Positions 27,059 to 37,992 of a stretch of DNA of 64,000 nt are shown one piece after another (the stretch's first letter is position 1; every line of letters begins with the position of its first letter). The notes below the pieces were generated by a model, which saw only the letters and a list, made by a program, of their open reading frames with translations, was not told where the DNA came from and ran no database searches. The DNA lies in contig JAMLHE010000004.1 in assembly GCA_023957315.1 (NCBI GenBank), positions 62,001 to 126,000 of the forward strand. Direction: 5' to 3'. Made by a program: the position numbers and the translations under genes. The stretch is from Candidatus Kapaibacterium sp. Its GTDB lineage: Bacteria; Bacteroidota; Ignavibacteria; Kapaibacteriales; UBA2268.

Positions 27059-27724
27059 TTATTCTACTGCTTCGCTTTCCATTGTTTTGGTCATCTCGGC
27101 AACTACAAAATCACTAATAACCGATAATGCTTTTGATACAGCCGGTGGAATACTTTCAGCATAATTATTTGGGCGTTTAACCATATGGCTATATGTTTGG
27201 CTGAATAAAAGCTTGTTGCCTTCAGTAGTCTCAGTTCTTTTAAAAAAGTTGAAATTGATTGACATTGCTACAAAATTATCAGAAGTAGCTGTCGAATTGC
27301 GTATATCCATTTCGATAACCCTACTTTCTAAGTAGTAATCCGGCAATGTAATAGACGAATTACGGACAACACCTTTACCGAACAGCTTGTATCCAATAAG
27401 CCTTAATTCTAAAAAATCTGTTGCTAAGTAGCTAAAATCGTTTATCCAGCGGTAATAAAAGTAACGCTGAATGTTTTTGTTATCAACATTTGCGATTATC
27501 GAACGCACTGCATAGGTCTCGGGCACTTCAACATTTCTAAGCAAAAGGGCAACATCACGACTAGGGAGGGAATCAATAAGCATCTTGTCTTGAGTCAAGC
27601 CATAATACTTGATTTCCGGGTATTCTTTCTTGAAATTCAAGCATCCGCTCAACATTGCAACAATCAAGCCCAGAAAAAAAATCTTCGCTAAGTCATTTTT
27701 TCTTAACATATTTGCTGTTGACAT
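27059..27724 (-). CDS. ABC-type transport auxiliary lipoprotein (PqiC/MlaX-like)
   Basis: 221 residues. Lipobox 'LIVAMLSGC' with Cys at residue 28. 'IKYYGLTQD' after the anchor and 'DVALLLRNVEVPETYAVRSI' follow the ABC_trans_aux family, whose members sit in the periplasm or outer membrane beside MCE/Mla or Pqi lipid transport systems. The partner ABC and MCE genes are not in this window. First gene of the lipoprotein-birA-coaX run. Confidence 0.65.
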   Translation of the reverse strand: MSTANMLRKNDLAKIFFLGLIVAMLSGCLNFKKEYPEIKYYGLTQDKMLIDSLPSRDVALLLRNVEVPETYAVRSIIANVDNKNIQRYFYYRWINDFSYLATDFLELRLIGYKLFGKGVVRNSSITLPDYYLESRVIEMDIRNSTATSDNFVAMSINFNFFKRTETTEGNKLLFSQTYSHMVKRPNNYAESIPPAVSKALSVISDFVVAEMTKTMESEAVE

Positions 27725-27781
27725 TTTGTTACAACCTTTAAAAAAATTATTTATTTAATATAATTATAGAATGAATTGCCA

Positions 27782-28507
27782 ATGATTTATTTTGTTTCTG
27801 ATATTCATCTTGGATTGTTCGACCGAAAACAAGACATCAAACGTGAAGATTTGTTCATAGAATTCTTGAACAAAATCAAAGTTGATTGCGATAAACTCTA
27901 TCTGGTAGGGGATATTTTCGATTATTGGTTTGACTATAATACTGTAATCCCCAAATACTTTTATCGAACACTTTCCGCATTGTACGATTTGAGAAAAATT
28001 TGTGAAATCGAGTTTGTTTTCGGCAATCACGATTTCGGACATAATGGTTTTTTTGCGGATGAATTGGATATTCCAGTTCACGGTGCAGATATCGAAAGGC
28101 AACATAATGGCAAAAACTTCTATATTTCGCATGGTGACGGCAAAGACCCAAAGGATAAAGGCTATCATTTGCTTAAAAAAATAATGCGTGCTCCGGCTTC
28201 GTTGGCACTTTATTTGAAGCTACATCCAAATATTGGTATAAAACTTGCGTCAAGCAGTTCAAAGACAAGTCGTGATTATACGACTAAAAAGGATTATGGG
28301 GAAGATAATGCAATGTTGAATTTTGCTAAACATAAAATTGATGCCGGTTTTGATTACGTAATCATGGGACACCGTCACAAAGCCGAAACCACTGCATACA
28401 ATAATGGTTTGTATGTCAATTTGGGCGAATGGATTCGGAATCCTCACTATGGCGTCTTTGACGGAAATAAGTTTGTATTGAAAAATTTTGGTACTGATAA
28501 TTTGTGA
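27782..28507 (+). CDS. LpxH-like UDP-2,3-diacylglucosamine diphosphatase
   Basis: 241 residues from the ATG at 27782 (two codons after a TTG). Calcineurin-like metallophosphoesterase motifs in order: 'FVSDIHLG', 'LVGDIFDYWFDY', 'FVFGNHDFG', 'YISHGDGKDP', 'DYVIMGHRHKAE'. The Asp-Tyr-Trp-Phe sequence after GDIFD is typical of LpxH and its close relatives, which remove UMP in lipid A synthesis at the inner membrane. Its stop overlaps the GTG start of the next gene. Confidence 0.85.
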   Translation: MIYFVSDIHLGLFDRKQDIKREDLFIEFLNKIKVDCDKLYLVGDIFDYWFDYNTVIPKYFYRTLSALYDLRKICEIEFVFGNHDFGHNGFFADELDIPVHGADIERQHNGKNFYISHGDGKDPKDKGYHLLKKIMRAPASLALYLKLHPNIGIKLASSSSKTSRDYTTKKDYGEDNAMLNFAKHKIDAGFDYVIMGHRHKAETTAYNNGLYVNLGEWIRNPHYGVFDGNKFVLKNFGTDNL

Positions 28508-30570
28508 AATCGAAACATTCATTGGTAGGCATTGAGCAATACCTCGATTTATATCGAAAAGGGATTGCCAAATTAAAAAAAGGCAGTGGAAGCGTCATAT
28601 TGTTTAGTGGCGATTCCGGAATGGGCAAATCCGCTCTTTTAGAGCATTTCGACGAATTTACGAAAAGAAACGAAAGCACAATCATTTCGATATTGACTGA
28701 AAGTAACACTCCAATCGGCGATTTCAAAATCGGCAAATTGCAACCTCTGTATTCGTTCAGCAAAGCTGTCGAATATTTGCTCGATTCTAAAGAGCAATCT
28801 CCGGAGCGACGATTAGCTAAAAATGTCGGATTGACTGCATTGGCTGTAATTCCTTTGATTGGTGATGTTTTCTACGCAGTAAAGGAAATGGGAAAAGATT
28901 GGAGGCAATTCAAGAAAGAAAAATCTTCCGAAAGTGTCCGAAAAGTGAGTAATGTCGCTGCTGATTACTACGATACTTTCCTTGCATTTGCCGATAAAAA
29001 GCCTTTAGTAATCCTTATGGATGATATGCACTGGAGTGATGCCCAATCAGTCGAGCTTCTGGGGCTGATGTCTGAGAGAATTACCGAATTCCCGATTATG
29101 ATAGTTGCGAGTTACAAAGAAAGCGACCTTCAAGCACAAGGTCTGCCTTTTTATAATTATATAAACAAAGCTGAAGAAAATCCCGCAATTACAAAATTTG
29201 CCCTCGAGCCTTTCATTTTGGATTATATACGCGATTTATCCAAAGAATACTTTGCAAACTATCGTGGTAATAACGAGTTCGAGAAATGGATTTTCGACCG
29301 TTCATACGGTGTGCCGGGCGTCATAGTCGAATATTTGAAATATTTCAGCCAATTCCCTCCATTCGATAATGAAGGCAATTTGGTCATGAATTTCGAGGGG
29401 AACGAATTTTTGCCTTCGACAGTACAATCGGTTTTTGCACAACATCTCGAATCACTATCGGACGAAGACCGAAACTTATTGGCAATTTGTAGTGCCGAAG
29501 GGCGAGAATTCACTGCAAACATCGTTTCCCAATTGTTCAATCTTGACGTATTGAGCACTATCAAAAAATTACGTTCGCTACAAAATAATACGGGAATTAT
29601 AAAAAGTATCGGCGCCCAAGTTCGATACGGTGTCAAAACCACAGTTTACAAATTCACACAGGCTTTTTACCATTCATTTTTCGAAAATTCACTCGAATAT
29701 GAAGAATATACTGCTTTGCACGGACAAATTGCAGCACTGCTAAAGCAAAAATATGAAGCTACCGAAGATGAAAACCTGCGAAGCGAAATAGCTCCTTATC
29801 TCGCCGCACATAGTTCCGAATCCGGTGACGAAATCACCACTCGTGATATGTTGATGATAGCTGCGAAAGCGGCTGCCGACAAATATGGCAGTGCTGATAT
29901 TATCAAAGATGCAGTTGCTGAATATTCTGATTTGGCAAAAGCTTCGGAGAGCGAAAATTTTGAGTACGAATTTGGCGAACTGCTCCACCAAACAGACGTG
30001 AATATCGAAACCACAATTAACGGTACGAATGGTGATGATTCGAGTTCATTCCAATCCTTTGAAACAGCTGAATTCAAATTCATCAGGAAATCTATAGTCA
30101 ATGATTTGCTCAAAAACGATTATGATTCTGCTTTGTTGAAATCTCAACAGGTGCTAACGTCGCTATACGACGATTTGACTCACTTAGAAAAAATTCAAAT
30201 ACTTACACTTTCGGCTAAATCGAATCTTGCCAAAAAAGAATTTGATGCTGCCGACGAAAATTTGAAACAAGCATCGGCTTTGCTTTCGACATACACAGAC
30301 CCTGTCGCCGAATCCATTGTGTATGTCAACATTGCATTGTACAATTTCCACCGAGACAATTTGAGCAAAGCATATTATTATTTAGATAAAGCGGCATCAA
30401 TTTCAACTCATTTACCTTCGGAAGTGAAATTGCTTTTATTATCGGCGATTGCGATAATAACCAAGAATTCTTCTGCCGGAAAGGCTTCGGGATATTATGA
30501 AGCTGCAAATAAATTGAGCAAATCACTCAAATTTGAAAATTTCGGAAAAGAGCTAAAAGAGCTTGTTTAA
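28504..30570 (+). CDS. AAA (STAND-type) ATPase with TPR C-terminus
   Basis: 688 residues. The GTG start at 28504 overlaps the TGA of the lpxH-like gene (GTGA), so translation is coupled. Walker A 'LFSGDSGMGKSALLEHF' at residues 34-50, Walker B 'PLVILMDDMHWSDAQSVEL', then a helical domain with 'LLAICSAEGREFTANIVSQLF' as in AAA_16/MalT-like ATPases. The C-terminal 200 residues are TPR-like helices. No DNA-binding or cyclase domain is seen, which sets it apart from classical MalT or adenylate cyclase relatives. It may be a signalling hub that binds another protein through its TPRs. Function unknown. Confidence 0.75.
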   Translation: MKSKHSLVGIEQYLDLYRKGIAKLKKGSGSVILFSGDSGMGKSALLEHFDEFTKRNESTIISILTESNTPIGDFKIGKLQPLYSFSKAVEYLLDSKEQSPERRLAKNVGLTALAVIPLIGDVFYAVKEMGKDWRQFKKEKSSESVRKVSNVAADYYDTFLAFADKKPLVILMDDMHWSDAQSVELLGLMSERITEFPIMIVASYKESDLQAQGLPFYNYINKAEENPAITKFALEPFILDYIRDLSKEYFANYRGNNEFEKWIFDRSYGVPGVIVEYLKYFSQFPPFDNEGNLVMNFEGNEFLPSTVQSVFAQHLESLSDEDRNLLAICSAEGREFTANIVSQLFNLDVLSTIKKLRSLQNNTGIIKSIGAQVRYGVKTTVYKFTQAFYHSFFENSLEYEEYTALHGQIAALLKQKYEATEDENLRSEIAPYLAAHSSESGDEITTRDMLMIAAKAAADKYGSADIIKDAVAEYSDLAKASESENFEYEFGELLHQTDVNIETTINGTNGDDSSSFQSFETAEFKFIRKSIVNDLLKNDYDSALLKSQQVLTSLYDDLTHLEKIQILTLSAKSNLAKKEFDAADENLKQASALLSTYTDPVAESIVYVNIALYNFHRDNLSKAYYYLDKAASISTHLPSEVKLLLLSAIAIITKNSSAGKASGYYEAANKLSKSLKFENFGKELKELV

Positions 30571-30595
30571 GTGAATAAATAAACGAAATTCACAA

Positions 30596-31099
30596 ATGAA
30601 AATCATATCTAAAATTATTATTATCTGGGTCGTGCTTTCAGGTGCAGCTTTGGGGCAAGTTTCCCCGAACATGAGCATCGAAATCATTGATGAAAAAGAA
30701 AATGCGGAGCGAATGAGCCGTGGTAATTCTAATTGGCTGAATCCGGATTATTACACGCCTCTAAGTCTGATTCAGCATTTAATGATTGAGGAAAATCGAA
30801 CAAAAGAAGTGAATGTGACCACAATTATGGACGAATTCCCCGACGATTGGGTGACTAAATCTGATATTGAAACACTAATGACAATGGTTGAATCAACTCA
30901 AAAATGTGATTGTCTTGTCAATCCTCTTTCGTCCAATATTCCAACAGAGGAAGATGCCGATGTCGGTGGTTATGCTATAAAGTTTCTTAATGCATTTCGC
31001 AATCAAGAGAAAGTGTCAATCGGTTATTATATTTGCCCAAAAACAAGCCCGGAAGAAGTAGAAGAAATTCGAAATTGGTGGAATGAAGTAAATAAGTAA
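30596..31099 (+). CDS. Hypothetical secreted protein
   Basis: 167 residues with a signal peptide ('IISKIIIIWVVLSGAALGQ'). The mature part has 'DWVTKSDIETLMTMVE', a CxC (KCDCLV) and a single later Cys, and ends 'IRNWWNEVNK'. No family recognised. 25 bp after the ATPase gene on the same strand, possibly cotranscribed. Confidence 0.6.
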   Translation: MKIISKIIIIWVVLSGAALGQVSPNMSIEIIDEKENAERMSRGNSNWLNPDYYTPLSLIQHLMIEENRTKEVNVTTIMDEFPDDWVTKSDIETLMTMVESTQKCDCLVNPLSSNIPTEEDADVGGYAIKFLNAFRNQEKVSIGYYICPKTSPEEVEEIRNWWNEVNK

Positions 31100-31139
31100 G
31101 ATTTCCTTCCCCATTTACTAAAACTAAAAAAATAATAAG

Positions 31140-31916
31140 CTATTTTTTCGTGAATTGAAACAGCCCGCAAGCATAATCAGAATTTTCGAGAATGGAAATG
31201 TCTATGTTTTGGATGAAATTGCCGTCATCGTCAATTCCGGAAAGTTCGACTAACTGAAGTTCGTCAAAATATTCGAAAATTTGAGCCGGTGAATGAATTC
31301 GGTGTGCATTGAAGCATAGTCTTGGTTTCCCGACCGGTAGCGAAAAGTAGAGATTGCCGGTTGGAGCCAATATCCTTTGCAATTCCTTGCATGCTTTTTT
31401 TGTACCCAAAGGGTCAAGCGGGTCGCCATAACGCCCCAATCCAATATGCTCGGCAACGTGTAAGCAAGAAAGCGAATTTACCGAATCACTCTCGTAGGGC
31501 ATTTCGAGAATACTCCCTGCGACAGATTTATAATTGCTAAGATTCGCATTCAATGGGCGAATGTCCACAAATGTAACGTGGGTAACCGCTGTTAGCAATC
31601 CGATAGTTTTGATAGACGACCCTACATCAATATGTTCGGGTGCTTTCGAATCGTAAATTTTCTTATATGCCCAAATGTCTTGGTAGAAGTAATGCCTATC
31701 GAATGGAGTGGTCTCCATTCGGTCGTGAAGGTTAGGATAAGTATCCATAAATCGAATTTTCTCTGCACCTACAGCGTTTCGATAGCGAATCCAATCACCA
31801 AAGAAACGGAAATACCGCGGGAATGCCCCTACAAATTTTATTGGGTCTAGAAATTGACTAAGCCACCTATATGCAAGATAGGCATTATCTTTGAATCCGT
31901 TGTTGAATTTTCTCAT
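31140..31916 (-). CDS. DUF268-like / class I methyltransferase-like protein
   Basis: 258 residues. 'HIDVGSSIKTIGLLTAV' looks like a SAM-binding motif I of a class I methyltransferase, and 'FVDIRPL', 'SLSCLHVAEHIGLGRYGDPL' and 'ILAPTGNLYFSLPVG' match DUF268-type proteins, often found in glycan or cell-surface gene sets. The 'HVAEHIGLGRYGD' block is the most telling. No signal peptide. Substrate unknown. 30 bp downstream of the thioredoxin gene. Confidence 0.75.
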   Translation of the reverse strand: MRKFNNGFKDNAYLAYRWLSQFLDPIKFVGAFPRYFRFFGDWIRYRNAVGAEKIRFMDTYPNLHDRMETTPFDRHYFYQDIWAYKKIYDSKAPEHIDVGSSIKTIGLLTAVTHVTFVDIRPLNANLSNYKSVAGSILEMPYESDSVNSLSCLHVAEHIGLGRYGDPLDPLGTKKACKELQRILAPTGNLYFSLPVGKPRLCFNAHRIHSPAQIFEYFDELQLVELSGIDDDGNFIQNIDISILENSDYACGLFQFTKK

Positions 31917-31946
31917 ACTTTCAGTGCTAAATTAATTCAGCAATAC

Positions 31947-32465
31947 TTACTTTTTGCCGACTAATTTTTTCACTTCTTGGAATAACTTTTTTTCGTCGCC
32001 GGGTGCGTAACCATTGTGCTCCCAAACAATTTCACCTTTGCCGTTGAGCAAAAAAGTATGAGGTGGGTTTGCAACATTCATAGCACGTTTGAAGTCAGAA
32101 TTTTCGTCAATATATACCTCATATTTCCAATTACGTCCGCGTACAAAAGGAGCGACCTTTTTGCTGTTACGCGAATCATCTATCGAAATGGCAATGAGTT
32201 TGACGCCTGTTTGCTCTTGCCAATCAGGGTAAACGTCTGAGATATTGTTTAGTTCTTGAAGGCAAGGTTTGCACCATGTAGCCCAAAAACTGACAATCAT
32301 CGGCTTGCCGTCATTGTTGAAGTCTGTAGTGTTTACAGTCTGACCCCGCATATCTTTGACTCTTGCAGAGGCTAATTTCTTGCCGCTATCTTGAGCAATC
32401 GTCACCATTGTGAATCCTATTGCCAGAAATATGACACTTATTAAGAATATTTGAGCATTTTTCAT
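31947..32465 (-). CDS. TlpA-like periplasmic thioredoxin
   Basis: 172 residues. N-terminal membrane anchor ('FLISVIFLAIGFTMVTIA'), then a TlpA/ResA-type thioredoxin domain: 'MIVSFWATWCKPCLQELNNI' with the CxxC pair, 'LIAISIDDSRNSKKVAPF', and the cis-Pro loop 'VANPPHTFLLNGKGEIV'. Faces the periplasm, where it should reduce disulfides, for example in cytochrome c maturation. Same strand as the DUF268 gene. Confidence 0.9.
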   Translation of the reverse strand: MKNAQIFLISVIFLAIGFTMVTIAQDSGKKLASARVKDMRGQTVNTTDFNNDGKPMIVSFWATWCKPCLQELNNISDVYPDWQEQTGVKLIAISIDDSRNSKKVAPFVRGRNWKYEVYIDENSDFKRAMNVANPPHTFLLNGKGEIVWEHNGYAPGDEKKLFQEVKKLVGKK

Positions 32466-32557
32466 TTATTTTCTCCGAAACTGTAACTTTTTTAAATTAA
32501 TTGTGTTATTTTAGAACGATATAAAAGTGTAAAAGTTTATTTTTAAAGGACAAAATT

Positions 32558-33328
32558 ATGAATATTTTTCGACATATATTGATTTTTCTTTCAGTTTTGA
32601 TGTTTTCGCCTTCACTTTTTGGGCAATCACTAGAGCTTGTAGAAGGCTCCGGATTTGCAGAAGGAACAGTTGAAGACGTGAACCCTCTTGCTGCTTACGC
32701 AACTTTCAAAAACGTTACAGAACAGCCTATATGGTTTAAAATATTCATGCTTACAGAAGGAATCACAGAAGGTCATACTGCAGCACTTTGCTGGCAAGTT
32801 TGCTACGAATATACTGACCTAAACTTCGAATCTCCCGAAGCTTATCCTTTAGATGCATTCGAATCTTCATTTCATGGTGATTTTAGTGCTTATCTTTTGC
32901 CTTACAAATTTTTAGGTATGGACGAAAACTTCGAACCTCAATACTCAGATCCCGTTCCAGGCGAAAGCTTAATCAGATTTGAATTTGTTAATACTGAAGA
33001 CCCGGGAGATGTGCTTGTTTACGAAGTCTTATTCCGAGTCCTAAATCCCGGAAATGTGGAAGATGCAGCTATCGAAATTGTAAAAATTGCACCGAACCCT
33101 GCTTCATACTTCGTAGGCGTTACTCTTGATGAAGTTCAAGCTCAAACTGCTTCCAAAATCGAAATCTATGATTCAATCGGAAACTTGGTGAGCTCTGTGA
33201 ATATGATGGGAATCGGCAATTATGCTAATATTAACGTTAGCAGCCTATCGCAAGGCATCTATCATTTGAATTTGGTCAATACTGACGGCAGCAGAAGTAA
33301 ATTCCGCACGATAGCAATCCAAAGATAA
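32558..33328 (+). CDS. Small T9SS cargo protein
   Basis: 256 residues. Signal peptide 'ILIFLSVLMFSPSLFGQ'. Residues about 20-165 are a beta-rich domain without a family I recognise, with Cys pair 'CWQVCYE'. The C-terminal 85 residues are a T9SS type A sorting domain ('IAPNPASYFVGVTL', 'IEIYDSIGNLVSSVNM', 'LSQGIYHLNLVN'). ATG follows AAAGGA. It ends 2 bp before pabB; whether the two are cotranscribed is unclear, since their roles are unrelated. Confidence 0.85.
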   Translation: MNIFRHILIFLSVLMFSPSLFGQSLELVEGSGFAEGTVEDVNPLAAYATFKNVTEQPIWFKIFMLTEGITEGHTAALCWQVCYEYTDLNFESPEAYPLDAFESSFHGDFSAYLLPYKFLGMDENFEPQYSDPVPGESLIRFEFVNTEDPGDVLVYEVLFRVLNPGNVEDAAIEIVKIAPNPASYFVGVTLDEVQAQTASKIEIYDSIGNLVSSVNMMGIGNYANINVSSLSQGIYHLNLVNTDGSRSKFRTIAIQR

Positions 33329-33330
33329 GA

Positions 33331-34305
33331 ATGCTTGATTTTGTACATAAAGCAAATGAATATGGCAGCATCGGGCTGCCATTTTTCTTTTTGGTTGATT
33401 TTGAGCTTGAAAAGCCAATTATAATGCCCTTGGACAGCTTGGCTGATGAGGGAATATTTTTCGATTTTGAAGGGCAGGCAAATTCCTCTATCACAAATAT
33501 GATAAGCAAGGATTTCGCCTTCGAGAAGCATCCCGTCAGTCGCGAAGTCTATACTCAAGCATTTGTCAAAGTGCTCGAAAATATCAACTATGGCAATTCA
33601 TACCTGACAAATCTAACTTTCGCCTCAGAAATCGAGTGTGACTTGGATTTCGAAACCATTTTCGCAAATTCGGAAGCAAAATTCAAATTGCTATTCCGTG
33701 ATGAATTCGTTTGCTTTTCGCCGGAAATTTTTGTCAAAATCATTGATGGCAAAATCTTTTCATATCCGATGAAAGGCACAATTCCCTCCGAAATTCCAAA
33801 TGCTTTGGAAATCATAATGGCTGATAAAAAGGAAGAAGCGGAGCACAACACGATTGTGGATTTGATTCGCAATGATTTATCAATCGTCTCCGAGAAAGTG
33901 GAGGTTCTTCGCTTTCGCTATCCCGATTATTTGCACACAAACACAAAAAATCTAATCCAAATAAGCTCCGAAATTTGCGGCTCTTTATCGAATAATTGGC
34001 AAAGCCGCATTGGAAATATTTTGGCTGCATTGCTTCCGGCAGGTTCGGTCAGCGGCGCCCCCAAAAAAAGAACTTTAGACATCATTGCCCAAGCCGAATC
34101 AGACAAACGTGGCTATTATACAGGTGTAGCCGGTATTTTCGATGGCAACAATTTGACTTCATGCGTTCTAATACGTTTTATCGAAAATCGTGCCGGCAAA
34201 AGCTATTTTCGCTCCGGTGGTGGAATTACATCTTTGAGCGATTTGGAAAGCGAATATCAAGAACTAATTGACAAAATCTATGTCCCCATTCATCGAAACA
34301 CTTAG
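33331..34305 (+). CDS. pabB: Aminodeoxychorismate synthase component I
   Basis: 324 residues, shorter than E. coli PabB because the N-terminal domain is reduced. Chorismate-binding motifs: 'IFSYPMKGTIPSEIP' with the catalytic Lys of the PIKGT motif, which separates PabB from TrpE (PIAGT), then 'EHNTIVDLIRNDLS', 'LPAGSVSGAPKKRTLDI' and 'YYTGVAGIFDG'. It makes 4-amino-4-deoxychorismate for folate synthesis. Followed by its class IV aminotransferase partner with a 26-bp overlap. Confidence 0.92.
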   Translation: MLDFVHKANEYGSIGLPFFFLVDFELEKPIIMPLDSLADEGIFFDFEGQANSSITNMISKDFAFEKHPVSREVYTQAFVKVLENINYGNSYLTNLTFASEIECDLDFETIFANSEAKFKLLFRDEFVCFSPEIFVKIIDGKIFSYPMKGTIPSEIPNALEIIMADKKEEAEHNTIVDLIRNDLSIVSEKVEVLRFRYPDYLHTNTKNLIQISSEICGSLSNNWQSRIGNILAALLPAGSVSGAPKKRTLDIIAQAESDKRGYYTGVAGIFDGNNLTSCVLIRFIENRAGKSYFRSGGGITSLSDLESEYQELIDKIYVPIHRNT

Positions 34306-34885
34306 AATCAGAAACGGTGATATCCCCAATATTGATTATCACCAAAGTCGCATGACGCGAACAATATTTGCACACTACAATTTGGGCAATATACCTTTTC
34401 TCGAATTTGAAATTCGCGACCGTGCTAACGAACTTGATGCAGACATCACGTACAAATGCAGGGTCACTTATGGTAAATCAATCGAAAAAATCGAATTTGA
34501 AAAATATGATATAAAGCGTCAAATTGCAATCAAGGCTGTTACGGCAAATAATTTGCATTACTCCTTCAAATATGCCGACCGCAGCATTTTTCAAAAGCTT
34601 TTGGAGCAAAATCCGGACTACACCGATGTATTAATCATCAAAAATGGATGCGTCACCGATACGACTTATGCAAACATTGTGTTTGTCAGGGATGGCAAAA
34701 TGTTCACACCCTCAACACCTCTTTTGGCAGGTACGATGCGACAATCATTGCTTGACACCGGATTAATTACCGTAGAACTCATCAGAAGGGAAGATTTAGC
34801 CGGATTTGATAAATTTTTACTTATAAATTCAATGATGGATTTGGACGAATCCCCAATTTATGATATAAGCCTTATTTCGGTTTAG
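34280..34885 (+). CDS. Class IV aminotransferase, likely aminodeoxychorismate lyase
   Basis: 201 residues from the ATG at 34280. 'SPFIETLRIRNGDI' at the start, 'RCRVTYG'-like region, 'DVLIIKNGCVTDTTYANIVFV' and 'TPSTPLLAGTMRQSLLDTG' match class IV PLP enzymes of the PabC type. It would convert aminodeoxychorismate to p-aminobenzoate and pyruvate. Overlap with pabB supports the assignment. Shorter than E. coli PabC (about 270), as seen in other pabB-linked members. The 3' end overlaps the convergent lipoprotein gene by 14 bp. Confidence 0.8.
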   Translation: MSPFIETLRIRNGDIPNIDYHQSRMTRTIFAHYNLGNIPFLEFEIRDRANELDADITYKCRVTYGKSIEKIEFEKYDIKRQIAIKAVTANNLHYSFKYADRSIFQKLLEQNPDYTDVLIIKNGCVTDTTYANIVFVRDGKMFTPSTPLLAGTMRQSLLDTGLITVELIRREDLAGFDKFLLINSMMDLDESPIYDISLISV

Positions 34886-35672
34886 CATTCAAAGGATTGA
34901 TTCCCAAAGAGTCGGGAAAAAGTTCCTTCCAAGCAAAATTTACTCGTACGGCGCCAACTTCTGCGGGTGCAACCTGAAAACTATTGAAAATTACCGAACC
35001 ACTATCCAGCATAAACAAAAAGTTCTTGAAATTTTCCAACACAGGCTCTGTCCCGTTCCGAATCCACGTAGTATCAGCATCCGGCATTTGGGCTGTTAAT
35101 TTGCTAAAAGTAAGCTCTGAAAGCCGCTCCAATAGTGTGGTATCAGATTGCAGCACATCTTCGATGAAAATCGTCTCACCGCTCAACAGGTTGAAATTGA
35201 GCACTTTATTGTACTGAAGCACATTCTCAGACGGCAAATCGAGTTGCTCGAAATGAAAAATCAGCGATGAAATCAGCCTCGAATTATATGCCAAATCATA
35301 TTCAATACTCAATTGCGAGAAGGGCGTCAGACTATCATTTTCAGCAACCGTTTCAATGGATTGACCACCCAAAAAAATCTTGAACGATGATACAGAGCCG
35401 TCCAGAATTTTCTCGATTTCTGCATTGAATTGCTTTCGGATGTTTTCACGCTCATAGTGCACCAATTCAGGGAATTGGGCATGTATGATGTAATTTGGCT
35501 CGGCACTCGTATCGGCAAAAGTGCGATGAATGAAAATCAAAGTGTCAGGCATCTGCGCTGTGCTCGTCAGTGAGTCTACGTTTGGGTATTGGTCACGATG
35601 TTGCCTTTGTGTTTCGCTGCACGAAACACATACCAAGCAAACCGCAAACAATATTAGAAATTTTTGTATCAT
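34872..35672 (-). CDS. DUF3298/RsiV-like lipoprotein
   Basis: 266 residues. Lipobox 'LFAVCLVCVSC' with Cys at residue 18. The second half has 'LSIEYDLAYNSRLISSLIFH', 'VLNFNLLSGETIFIEDVLQ' and 'FQVAPAEVGAVRVNFAW', the pattern of DUF4163/DUF3298 proteins whose fold is shared with RsiV. It sits in the cell envelope; function unknown. Monocistronic and convergent with the aminotransferase gene. Confidence 0.75.
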   Translation of the reverse strand: MIQKFLILFAVCLVCVSCSETQRQHRDQYPNVDSLTSTAQMPDTLIFIHRTFADTSAEPNYIIHAQFPELVHYERENIRKQFNAEIEKILDGSVSSFKIFLGGQSIETVAENDSLTPFSQLSIEYDLAYNSRLISSLIFHFEQLDLPSENVLQYNKVLNFNLLSGETIFIEDVLQSDTTLLERLSELTFSKLTAQMPDADTTWIRNGTEPVLENFKNFLFMLDSGSVIFNSFQVAPAEVGAVRVNFAWKELFPDSLGINPLNAKPK

Positions 35673-35844
35673 AATCTAAACGAAAATAAGAAATTTTTGA
35701 AATAATCGGAGCTTTTTATGTTATTTTGCTTAATAAATTTGGTAAAACAGCCAAATTTGAGTAATTTCGTAAATTAATTATTAGTCATATTTTGAAAATT
35801 TAATTGAAGTATAAACTGAATTTGAACAACTAAATAACATTTAA

Positions 35845-37248
<1,404 letters not shown>

Positions 37249-37272
37249 TTTTTTTTTGGCATAATTTTCAAC

Positions 37273-37306
37273 ATGGGCTGTCCACCAAGGGCAGTCCATT
37301 TTTTTT
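37273..37306 (+). terminator. Rho-independent terminator after TPL-like gene
   Basis: ATGGGCTGTC (37273-37282) pairs with GGCAGTCCAT (37290-37299) with two G-U pairs, followed by a run of T to 37306. Confidence 0.85.
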
Positions 37307-37310
37307 GTTT

Positions 37311-37460
37311 TGTGGGGTTGGGGGTTGGGGTATGGGGGATAGGGTCTTTACCCCGAAGGGGTAACATATCTATGTCTCGTGTCTTTACCCCGAAGGGGTA
37401 ACATGTTTATAGGAAAATTTGTCAAAAAATATTCATCCGACCTCGAAGAGGTCGAATATT
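37311..37460. repeat. G-rich tract and palindromic intergenic repeats
   Basis: A GGGGTTGGGGGTTGGGG tract (about 37313-37330) is followed by two identical palindromes TTACCCCGAAGGGGTAA (37348-37364 and 37385-37401), each within a longer TCTTTACCCCGAAGGGGTAACAT copy, and a related palindrome CGACCTCGAAGAGGTCG (37438-37454). They are REP-like hairpins in the left border of the accessory island. Confidence 0.85.
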
Positions 37461-37494
37461 ATCGGGATTTTCATTTATTATGATTTTTTTTTGT

Positions 37495-37992
37495 CTATAA
37501 ACTATATTTTGATTTTATTAAATCACTTAATTTATCCAATTTATTATAATTCATTTTCAATATTATGTTAGCAGAATTGACTTTATCAATTTGCTCTTTA
37601 TACTCTAAGATTGGATTCATTGAAATCTGTAAAAGATTATTCTTGATTGAATTGATATTTTCAATAATTTCATTTAATATTTTTAACTCGTCAGAATTTA
37701 GTAGATACTTTAACTTTCTAAATAATATATTTAATTTCACTATTTGAGGAGAAATTAGAGTATCAAATTCGACAGAATGCTTTTTACCATCCATAGCGGT
37801 TAATGTATACATAACTTCAATATCATGGGCTATTTTTATATAAGTTTCATAGAAACCATTAATAACATCAAACCTCATCTTAATATAATTGATTTGTTCT
37901 ATCTCTTTCAATTTGCTTTTGTAATTCCAATATAATGCAAAAACATTGCCAATTATTGATATTGTAAGTCCAATATAAGGAAACACATCCAT
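37495..37992 (-). CDS. Hypothetical membrane-anchored protein
   Basis: 165 residues from the ATG at 37992 (a GTG at 37995 precedes it). A GGAGGGAG ribosome site lies upstream, inside the preceding small ORF. One N-terminal TM segment ('FPYIGLTISIIGNVFALYWNY'), then a long helical cytoplasmic part with Lys/Asn/Ile richness ('ILNEIIENINSIKNNLLQI'). No family recognised. AT content is higher than in neighbours, in line with acquired DNA. Located between palindromic repeats and the type IIG gene, so it belongs to the accessory island. Confidence 0.55.
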   Translation of the reverse strand: MDVFPYIGLTISIIGNVFALYWNYKSKLKEIEQINYIKMRFDVINGFYETYIKIAHDIEVMYTLTAMDGKKHSVEFDTLISPQIVKLNILFRKLKYLLNSDELKILNEIIENINSIKNNLLQISMNPILEYKEQIDKVNSANIILKMNYNKLDKLSDLIKSKYSL

